Assembly: GCA_037951105.1 (NCBI GenBank)
Contig: JBAMJV010007707.1
Coordinates: forward strand, 1-64,000
DNA from: Echinarachnius parma
Taxonomy: Eukaryota > Echinodermata > Echinoidea > Clypeasteroida > Echinarachniidae
DNA length: 64,000 nt
Direction: 5' to 3'
The translations under genes and the position numbers were made by a program. Positions 28,601 through 40,600 of this stretch are shown in pieces; position 1 is the first letter of the stretch, and every line of letters starts with the position of its first letter. The notes beneath the pieces are model-generated. The model worked only from the letters and a program-made list of their open reading frames with translations. It did not search any database and was not told the DNA's origin.

Positions 28601-31600
28601 GGAAGTCACACGTGACCGAGTCAGGTGACTCTGCAGGTAGTCGGTAACCGTCGTCACATGTCAACGAAGCAGATTTACCCAGTTCAAGACCATTAGAAGA
28701 GTCGGTGTCACCATTCAAGGGGTCACGTGGCTCCAGGCATACAAGTTCTTGATGGAGAGAACAAAAAAGGGAAAGTAACAATTCACTCCTTGGTTAACTC
28801 TTGGGTATGCAGAATGTGGAAACTGGTTTACCCATTTAAATGTTTTGACATGCTAGCGATTCGATATACATGTGGGTATCATCAACAACAAAGTTATTTG
28901 AATCCGTACGGTATAGAAAGAGAATGGCGCTGAGTCATGTTCGTACTTCGGAGATTATCATGTTTAAAGTGTGAGAAAAAACAGGTAGAAAATTTGATGA
29001 ATATATTCCACCCATTTCAGGTAAATGTTTTCAAAAAATTAGCATCGCATAATGGTGCTTCCAAGTTTCAAGATTATATGAATAACTCGATTTAATAGCG
29101 ATATTTCAATTAATGGTATCAATTAGTCAGTTAAACAACCGCATATGCTAGCGAATCGATATAGGTATCATCAACAGCAAAGTTATTTGAATCCGTACGG
29201 TTTAGAAAGAGAATGGCGCTGATTCATGTTCGTACTTTGGAGATTATCATGTTTGAAGTATGACAAAATAACACTTGGAAAATGTGATGAATATATTCCA
29301 CAACATGCAGGTAAATGTTATCAGAAAATTAGCATCGCAAGCTTCCAAGCTTCAAGATTATATGAATAACTCGATTAAGTCAACAATTTTGTTAATGAAC
29401 TTTCCACTCTCACCCGACGATTCGCAGTAAACCAACCTTTGATGGTGACAGTGAATTGACATTCTTCGTCTTGACGTAAGCAGGCGACACGGGTTAAGCC
29501 AATATCGAATGAGTTTCCGCTCTGAGGTGTGCAAGTGACGTCTTCGTCTGCCACCCACGTGACTAGCCTTGTTGTGTTGTATCGTTGCAGGGGCAATGTC
29601 ATATCCACAGGGCAAGAATGGGGTTCTGTCGGCAGGATTGCAATACAGACATTAAATACTAACACTTTTGTTTTATTTCATATCCATTGATGCATTTTGT
29701 CCTTTTGTAAATGTTTAATTAATGTTATACCGTTATGTATGTTATCAATTGGTTGTTTTTAAGATTTAAATTTGTATTACTTGCAACTAATTTTCCATGT
29801 AACAACAATTCTTATGTTTAGGTTAAATTCAGCATCATCGCGGTCAATGCAGTACTATAATCATTATATCAAACAATGTATCATACAGTATCATACAGTA
29901 ATGCCGCTGTCTACATCATGTATTGCTCATACAATCATAGCGAAGACTATGTAAATAAGTATCTTGTATTTGCAATGTTGTGTGACTGAAAAGTTATTTG
30001 TTTCTACCTTGTACAATTACGCTGAACGCGCACTGATCATTCCCGCGTTCACACGTAACTTCAGATTGACCAACAGTGAGGGCCGTTCCACTAGCCGGTG
30101 TGCACACAGTGTCATCATTGGGAGTTGTGTACTGGACTACTAGCGTGTCGCTACCCTCCTCCAGACTTAACAGCATGTCCTCGGGGCAACTAAGTGGTAC
30201 TACGGGGAAATGGACATCAAGAGTAGTTTCATAGCATAGAATTGTCTAATTTGTCTCTAATGAATCAAAATTTTTATTTAATAAGTATATTGTTAATATA
30301 GATGTTCTTTGATATTTTATCAATTCATCAAACATATAAGCACAGAAAAGTCCGTGTACATATTAAAATAACACATCTTTTCTTCGTAATATACATTTAA
30401 AAAATACATTAGTCATTGAACACAATTAGATTAATAATGCATGCATACATGGCTTGATGCTTGATGATTCTACCGGTATTTCAGACCTTCCAGATCCTTT
30501 ATCGAGGCAGCATTAATGACAAGAAACACAACTAATAACGACCAAGGTGAAGGTTAAAGACGGGCACAGGCAAGATTTAACGACAACAAATGAGATGACA
30601 TTATACCTTCACAGAAACTGAAATCAGGAGACCAGGATGGGTCACCGTCCTCTCCCCCTGTCTTACAGATCACCGGAGCATCGTTGTCCGGTACGTACCC
30701 GTCATCGCACACGATCAGGGTCTTATTACCCACGTTGTATCCCGATGCCTCGTACCGACCGTTTGAGATTTCTGGCTCTCTGGCACATTCCTTTGCTGTA
30801 GAGAAAATAAAAAGAGTAATGCAAGTTCAATACAAAATGAAGTATTCCCACTTACTTAAACATTCTTCGATTTTACAGGAAAGTCGCAAAGGAACAGCTA
30901 AGACATGAATAGTGGAAGGGAGAAGGCATAGAAACAATCGAAGACATTGTGTAAATGTACATGTTTTAGGGGAAAGCTAAAGTAAAAAGTAATAATTGTA
31001 AAACTAAGTTTGAAACGCTGATCTTAATGCAAACTGCAAGGATCACATTCAGTTCTAGTCATGTCATCAATCTTCTATAATTGTTTCGTTTGCTTATAGG
31101 TACACATTAACACAAGTTACTGAATAAAAGTTGAAAGGTCATCCTATGGTCAAGACAATGGTAAACAATTTCGCTTACGTATACAACTGTCAGGCTCTGA
31201 CCAGCGAGGGGTCTCTTCATCAATCAGTAGTTCACACACGATCACCGCATCATCGCTATCCGGCTTGTAGTCCACATTACAAACAATGTTTGCAATGTCA
31301 CCAGGGTTATTGCCATCCGGATTGTAAAGACCGTTGTCTATGGACGGTACGTCTCCACAGGTCTTGACTGTAAGAAAAAGAGTTGTAGTTAACACAAAAC
31401 CAAGGGATAAGACCATTCTTTAACCCTAACACAAGTATATGGAAGCGATTTCAATCGGTGATTTTCTTTTTAAATCGAGGCGAGTTCAATCAAAGCGATT
31501 TCAATCGTGCCAACCCTTATTCATATAACCCATATATGCTTTAAATAACTTAGCTAAAAAGTAGTTTTATCCCCAAATGAAATAGTTTTACATTACCATT

Positions 31601-34600
31601 CAGACGAGATTGTTAGTTTCAATACCAAAGAAATCAACGATTTGGATATTTGAAAACTTACGTGTACACGTCCTGCCATCGCCCTCATATCCGCGTGCAC
31701 ACGAACAGTCGTATGAGCCATCTGTGTTCTCACAGATTCCTCCGACATCAGCACAGTCATCCGTTTCCAATGCACATTCGTCGACATCTATTTAGGGATG
31801 TTTGATGTAGAATAGTCAAGTAAAGTCAGTTAGATGTGTTCGCATTTTCGTCTAATATTATATGAATTCTAGCTTATGTGTTTTTTTATGAGCTCTACTT
31901 ATGTCACCATCGAAATTGCACCAATTGACAAAAGGTTTTCAAATGTTACACAACTATTCGTTTACATACGCATTACTCACTTGTTTTCATAATATTCTGC
32001 TGAAAGGTGCGCCTGTGTTGTGCTCCATAATTTGCGAGATCCTGCTTATTCCTATTTCATATTTCATCATTCATCAATTAAAATCGTTATTTTGATATTT
32101 GTTTGCCGATCAAACTAAGTTGCATCAAAATATTTGTTGATGCTCAGGACGACTTTCATTGCATTCCTTATAACATATGACAGAATTAATTTCTTACCTA
32201 TACAAGAGCCCTTAGGTGACCACTGTGGTTCGCCCTCTTCTCCTCCAGACAGACAATCCAGCGTGGAACCCTCTCCGGGTTGGTAGCCTTCATTACATGT
32301 AAGCTCAGCCTCACTACCCACGGAGTCACCAGCTGGACTGTAATTTCCGTTCTCTGTGGCAGGTACTTGACCACACACCTCGGCTGCAAGACAGAGAAAG
32401 GGCAACAAAGGTATTAACCACATTTAAAACATTGTAATATCATTTTTATGATTTAAAGAGCTCGGGACGGCGAGAAACATACCGGGCCATAGTTTGAATG
32501 TTCTTAATGAAGAAAATATGTATCCCTCAGATTATTGCACTGTAAAGTGAGGCGAAGGTGGCTTGTACGCGACATACTTTCATATTAGTGTTTGAATCAT
32601 ATATGCATTATTACATATTTATTTCATTCTATTTAAGGCAATATTGAACACTTGATAGAAAAAAACTATATTTGCTTACGTATACAACTGTCAGGCTCTG
32701 ACCAGCGAGGGGTATCTTCATCAATCGGTAGTTCACACACGATCACCGCATCATCGCTATCCGGCTGGTAATCGACATCACAAGCAATGTTTGCAATGTT
32801 ACCAGGATTATTGCCCTCCGGAGTGTAGAGACCGTTGTCTATGGACGGTACCTCTCCACAGGTCTTAACTGTAAGAAAAGTGGATTTGTAGTTAACACAA
32901 AACTAATCGATGCAACCATTCTTAATGGGATTTATAGATTTCATTTTAATAAGGAAGCTTAAAACTAGTTACTTCCCCTCAATGAAATATTATTACATTA
33001 CCTTTTAAACGATTTGTAGTTTCTATACCGTAAAGATCAAGAAATAGTTTGGATATTTAACAAAACGTACGTGTACATGTTCTGCCATCGCCATCATATC
33101 CGCGTGCACACGAACAGTCGTATGAGCCTGGTGTGTTCTCACATATTCCACCGACATCAGCACAGTCATCCGTTTTCAATGCGCACTCGTCAATATCTAT
33201 TCAGATTTTTAAAAAAACAGTATTTATACATTTTGAACTACGCGTTTTCTATGGAAAATGCACATTTGGATTTGGTTATAAACATACGGTTTGAAACTCT
33301 GTGCATGGTAATGTTTCCTTCCAATGTAATGTTACAGAAAGATATAATGTACTTTGGAAACAAGAAAAGCATAAAGACATGTGCATCGCTTTCTATCAAA
33401 AAATTGAAAAAAACAAATCAAATGCACACATTAAGATTTTGATTCTAGAACGTACTCAATTTTACTTACGGATTATTTTCTAACCTCATTTAACATTATT
33501 ACAAAACTATATATACATGCATACTTTTTGTATGTATGCCTTTATGTAACATTGTTCATTCAGGATGATTTAAGTTGCAACCGTCTCTTTACTTTGCCAA
33601 TGCATTCAAATAAATTTGTCCAAAGGCATTTAATTTTAATCGTTCTAAATTATTTATAACAGTATAAACATTATAAATTTACCAAACACATTAGTTATTT
33701 TATATAAAATCAATCTATATCTTTAAACATACATTTAGATATGCTTCCAAAACCGTAAATATTATTCGTTTCTTGATGAAAACAAAATTGTCTAAACAAC
33801 ATAATTTTCTTTAAAGAGTATCCAACTATATACTTAACAAATGCATGAAAATGCAAGGAATGCATCTCAATGCATATCTATATTAATTCATTAAAGTATA
33901 CTTTACCAAACGAATCATTATTAAATTTCAACTTACCTGCGCATGTTTCACCAAGTTGTTCGTATCCTTCTACACAGAAGCACTCATATGATCCCTCCAT
34001 GTTCCTGCAATCACTACCCTCCGCAGAGCAGTCGTCGGTGTCCTCAGTACACTCGTTGATATCTTAGTAAATATAAGAAACGTTTTACGAAATAAATACG
34101 ATTCGTTTATATTTACTCCCAAATTTCTTACAGAAATATAAATATGTCACCCTTTAAACGTGACATTCAGATAACATAATATGAAGTGGTATATACATCT
34201 CGGGTTATATTGCTTCTTCCAAGTTTATTGAAAAACACGTTCGTTGTTGACATATTATCGTATGATCCCTCCGTGCTGCTGCACACACTACCCTCCAAAG
34301 AACAAACATCGGTGTCCTCAATCATATCAGTACGCTCAGTCAAATTTTAATATAATATAAGTTAAAAAAGGGAAATACAACAACCGCGTGTTTTAACTGG
34401 CATGACATATCATCCGTTAATTATTCATTGGCAGATTAGACCTATACAGTCATCATGGTAATGTCAAAGATGAGCCTTTTTTCGCCCAACTTAAAAACTT
34501 AAAAATTTGATCCGATAGCGAGACAAGATAACGGGTTCATACCTTCACAGTCTGGAATGGGGCCCCAAGATGGTCTGTTCTGCCCTGGACGGAAGTCACA

Positions 34601-37600
34601 CGTGACCGAGTCAGGTGACTCTGCAGGTAGTCGGTAACCGTCGTCACATGTCAACGAAGCAGATTTACCCAGTTCAAGACCATTAGAAGAGTCGGTGTCA
34701 CCATTCAAGGGGTCACGTGGCTCCAGGCATACAAGTTCTTGATGGAGAGAACAAAAAAGGGAAAGTAACAATTCACTCCTTGGTTAACTCTTGGGTATGC
34801 AGAATGTGGAAACTGGTTTACCCATTTAAATGTTTTGACATGCTAGCGATTCGATATACATGTGGGTATCATCAACAACAAAGTTATTTGAATCCGTACG
34901 GTATAGAAAGAGAATGGCGCTGAGTCATGTTCGTACTTCGGAGATTATCATGTTTAAAGTGTGAGAAAAAACAGGTAGAAAATTTGATGAATATATTCCA
35001 CCCATTTCAGGTAAATGTTTTCAAAAAATTAGCATCGCATAATGGTGCTTCCAAGTTTCAAGATTATATGAATAACTCGATATAATAGCGATATTTCAAT
35101 TAATGGTATCAATTAGTCAGTTAAACAACCGCATATGCTAGCGAATCGATATAGGTATCATCAACAGCAAAGTTATTTGAATCCGTACGGTTTAGAAAGA
35201 GAATGGCGCTGATTCATGTTCGTACTTTGGAGATTATCATGTTTGAAGTATGACAAAATAACACTTGGAAAATGTGATGAATATATTCCACAACATGCAG
35301 GTAAATGTTATCAGAAAATTAGCATCGCAAGCTTCCAAGCTTCAAGATTATATGAATAACTCGATTAAGTCAACAATTTTGTTAATGAACTTTCCACTCT
35401 CACCCGACGATTCGCAGTAAACCAACCTTTGATGGTGACAGTGAATTGACATTCTTCGTCTTGACGTAAGCAGGCGACACGGGTTAAGCCAATATCGAAT
35501 GAGTTTCCGCTCTGAGGTGTGCAAGTGACGTCTTCGTCTGCCACCCACGTGACTAGCCTTGTTGTGTTGTATCGTTGCAGGGGCAATGTCATATCCACAG
35601 GGCAAGAATGGGGTTCTGTCGGCAGGATTGCAATACAGACATTAAATACTAACACTTTTGTTTTATTTCATATCCATTGATGCATTTTGTCCTTTTGTAA
35701 ATGTTTAATTAATGTTATACCGTTATGTATGTTATCAATTGGTTGTTTTTAATATTTAAATTTGTATTACTTGCAACTAATTTTCCATGTAACAACAATT
35801 CTTATGTTTAGGTTAAATTCAGCATCATCGCGGTCAATGCAGTACTATAATCATTATATCAAACAATGTATCATACAGTATCATACAGTAATGCCGCTGT
35901 CTACATCATGTATTGCTCATACAATCATAGCGAAGACTATGTAAATAAGTATCTTGTATTTGCAATGTTGTGTGACTGAAAAGTTATTTGTTTCTACCTT
36001 GTACAATTACGCTGAACGCGCACTGATCATTCCCGCGTTCACACGTAACTTCAGATTGACCAACAGTGAGGGCCGTTCCACTAGCCGGTGTGCACACAGT
36101 GTCATCATTGGGAGTTGTGTACTGGACTACTAGCGTGTCGCTACCCTCCTCCAGACTTAACAGCATGTCCTCGGGGCAACTAAGTGGTACTACGGGGAAA
36201 TGGACATCAAGAGTAGTTTCATAGCATAGAATTGTCTAATTTGTCTCTAATGAATCAAAATTTTTATTTAATAAGTATATTGTTAATATAGATGTTCTTT
36301 GATATTTTATCAATTCATCAAACATATAAGCACAGAAAAGTCCGTGTACATATTAAAATAACACATCTTTTCTTCGTAATATACATTTAAAAAATACATT
36401 AGTCATTGAACACAATTAGATTAATAATGCATGCATACATGGCTTGATGCTTGATGATTCTACCGGTATTTCAGACCTTCCAGATCCTTTATCGAGGCAG
36501 CATTAATGACAAGAAACACAACTAATAACGACCAAGGTGAAGGTTAAAGACGGGCACAGGCAAGATTTAACGACAACAAATGAGATGACATTATACCTTC
36601 ACAGAAACTGAAATCAGGAGACCAGGATGGGTCACCGTCCTCTCCCCCTGTCTTACAGATCACCGGAGCATCGTTGTCCGGTACGTACCCGTCATCGCAC
36701 ACGATCAGGGTCTTATTACCCACGTTGTATCCCGATGCCTCGTACCGACCGTTTGAGATTTCTGGCTCTCTGGCACATTCCTTTGCTGTAGAGAAAATAA
36801 AAAGAGTAATGCAAGTTCAATACAAAATGAAGTATTCCCACTTACTTAAACATTCTTCGATTTTACAGGAAAGTCGCAAAGGAACAGCTAAGACATGAAT
36901 AGTGGAAGGGAGAAGGCATAGAAACAATCGAAGACATTGTGTAAATGTACATGTTTTAGGGGAAAGCTAAAGTAAAAAGTAATAATTGTAAAACTAAGTT
37001 TGAAACGCTGATCTTAATGCAAACTGCAAGGATCACATTCAGTTCTAGTCATGTCATCAATCTTCTATAATTGTTTCGTTTGCTTATAGGTACACATTAA
37101 CACAAGTTACTGAATAAAAGTTGAAAGGTCATCCTATGGTCAAGACAATGGTAAACAATTTCGCTTACGTATACAACTGTCAGGCTCTGACCAGCGAGGG
37201 GTCTCTTCATCAATCGGTAGTTCACACACGATCACCGCATCATCGCTATCCGGCTTGTAGTCCACATTACAAACAATGTTTGCAATGTCACCAGGGTTAT
37301 TGCCATCCGGATTGTAAAGACCGTTGTCTATGGACGGTACGTCTCCACAGGTCTTGACTGTAAGAAAAAGAGTTGTAGTTAACACAAAACCAAGGGATAA
37401 GACCATTCTTTAACCCTAACACAAGTATATGGAAGCGATTTCAATCGGTGATTTTCTTTTTAAATCGAGGCGAGTTCAATCAAAGCGATTTCAATCGTGC
37501 CAACCCTTATTCATATAACCCATATATGCTTTAAATAACTTAGCTAAAAAGTAGTTTTATCCCCAAATGAAATAGTTTTACATTACCATTCAGACGAGAT

Positions 37601-40600
37601 TGTTAGTTTCAATACCAAAGAAATCAACGATTTGGATATTTGAAAACTTACGTGTACACGTCCTGCCATCGCCCTCATATCCGCGTGCACACGAACAGTC
37701 GTATGAGCCATCTGTGTTCTCACAGATTCCTCCGACATCAGCACAGTCATCCGTTTCCAATGCACATTCGTCGACATCTATTTAGGGATGTTTGATGTAG
37801 AATAGTCAAGTAAAGTCAGTTAGATGTGTTCGCATTTTCGTCTAATATTATATGAATTCTAGCTTATGTGTTTTTTTATGAGCTCTACTTATGTCACCAT
37901 CGAAATTGCACCAATTGACAAAAGGTTTTCAAATGTTACACAACTATTCGTTTACATACGCATTACTCACTTGTTTTCATAATATTCTGCTGAAAGGTGC
38001 GCCTGTGTTGTGCTCCATAATTTGCGAGATCCTGCTTATTCCTATTTCATATTTCATCATTCATCAATTAAAATCGTTATTTTGATATTTGTTTGCCGAT
38101 CAAACTAAGTTGCATCAAAATATTTGTTGATGCTCAGGACGACTTTCATTGCATTCCTTATAACATATGACAGAATTAATTTCTTACCTATACAAGAGCC
38201 CTTAGGTGACCACTGTGGTTCGCCCTCTTCTCCTCCAGACAGACAATCCAGCGTGGAACCCTCTCCGGGTTGGTAGCCTTCATTACATGTAAGCTCAGCC
38301 TCACTACCCACGGAGTCACCAGCTGGACTGTAATTTCCGTTCTCTGTGGCAGGTACTTGACCACACACCTCGGCTGCAAGACAGAGAAAGGGCAACAAAG
38401 GATTTAACCACATTTAAACACATTGTAATGTCATTTTTATGATTTAAAGAGCTCGGAACGGCGAGAAACATACTGGGCCATAGTTTGCATGTTCTTAATG
38501 AAGAAAATATGTATCCCTCAGATTATTGCACTGTAAAGTGAGGCGAAGGTGGCTTGTACGCGACATCCTTTCATATTAGTGTTTGAATCATATATGCATT
38601 ATTACATATTTATTTCATTCTATTTAAGGCAATATTGAACACTTGATAGAAAAAACTATATTGCTTACGTATACAACTGTCAGGCTCTGACCAGCGAGGG
38701 GTCTCTTCATCAATCGGTAGTTCACACACGATCACCGCATCATCGCTATCCGGCTGGTAGTCGACATCACAAGCAATGTTTGCAATGTCACCAGGATTAT
38801 TGCCCTCCGGAGTGTAGAGACCGTTGTCTATGGACGGTACCTCTCCACAGGTCTTAACTGTAAGAAAAGTGGATTTGTAGTTAACACAAAACTAATGGAT
38901 GCAACCATTCTTAATGGGAGTTAGAGATTTCATTTTAATAAGGAAGCTTAAAACTAGTTACTTCCCCTCAATGAAATATTATTACATTACCTTTTAAACG
39001 ATTTGTAGTTTCTATACCGTAAAGATCAAGAAATAGTTTGGATATTTAACAAAACGTACGTGTACATGTTCTGCCATCGCCATCATATCCGCGTGCACAC
39101 GAACAGTCGTATGAGCCTGGTGTGTTCTCACAGATTCCACCGACATCAGCACAGTCATCCGTTTTCAATGCGCACTCGTCAATATCTATTCAGATTTAAA
39201 AAAAACAGTATTTATACATTTTGAACTACGCGTTTTCTATGGAAAATGCACATTTGGATTTGGTTATAAACATACGGTTTGAAACTCTGTGCATGGTAAT
39301 GTTTCCTTCCAATGTAATGTTACAGAAAGATATAATGTACTTTGGAAACAAGAAAAGCATAAAGACATGTGCATCGCTTTCTATCAAAAAATTGAAAAAA
39401 AACAAATCAAATGCACACATTAAGATTTTGATTCTAGAACGTACTCAATTTTACTTACGGATTATTTTCTAACCTCATTTAACATTATTACAAAACTATA
39501 TATACATGCATACTTTTTGTATGTATGCCTTTATGTAACATTGTTCATTCAGGATGATTTAAGTTGCAACCGTCTCTTTACTTTGCCAATGCATTCAAAT
39601 AAATTTGTCCAAAGGCATTTAATTTTAATCGTTCTAAATTATTTATAACAATATAAACATTATAAATTTACCAAACACATTAGTTATTTTATATAAAATC
39701 AATCTATATCTTTAAACATACATTTAGATATGCTTCCAAAACCGTGAATATTATTCGTTTCTTAATGAAAACAAAATTGTCAAAACAACATAATTTTCTT
39801 TAAAGAGTATCCAACTATATACTTAACAAATGCATGAAAATGCAAGGAATGCATCTCAATGCATATCTATATTAATTCATTAAAGTATACTTTACCAAAC
39901 GAATCATTATTACATTTCAACTTACCTGCGCATGTTTCACCAAGTTGTTCGTATCCTTCTACACAGAAGCACTCATATGATCCCTCCGTGTTCCTGCAAT
40001 CACTACCCTCCGCAGAGCAGTCGTCGGTGTCCTCAGTACACTCGTTGATATCTTAGTAAATATAAGAAACGTTTTACGAGATAAATATGATTCGTTTATA
40101 TTTACTCCCAAATTTCTTACAGAAATATAAATATGTCACCCTTTAAACGTGACATTCAGATAACATAATATGAAGTGGTATATATATCTCGGGTTATATT
40201 GCTTCTTCCAAGTTTATTGAAAACACGTTCGTTGTTGACATATTATCGTATGATCCCCCCGTGCTGCTGCACACACTACCCTCCCAAGAACAAACATCGG
40301 TGTCCTCAATCATGTCAGTACGCTCAGTCAAATTTTAATATAATATAAGTTAAAAAAAGGGAAATACAACAACCGTGTGTTTTAACTGGCATGACATATC
40401 ATCCGTTAATTATTAATTGGCAGATTATACCTATACAGTCATCATGGTCATGTCAAATGAGCCTCTTTACGCCCAACTTAAAAACTTAAAAATTGATCAG
40501 ATAGCGAGACAAGATAACAGGTTCATACCTTCACAGTCTGGAATGGGGCCCCAAGATGGTCTGTTCTGCCCTGGATGGAAGTCACACGTGACCGAGTCAG

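Noticed and set aside
38188-38413. Open frame starting [14 protein letters not shown] (MWLIPL.. in R1-R6) before each CCP-C exon, resembling a signal peptide
   Set aside because: The hydrophobic residues are the translated polypyrimidine tract ending in cttgcag, and phase 1 splicing to CCP-C fits all other exons. A separate start in each unit is possible but unsupported.
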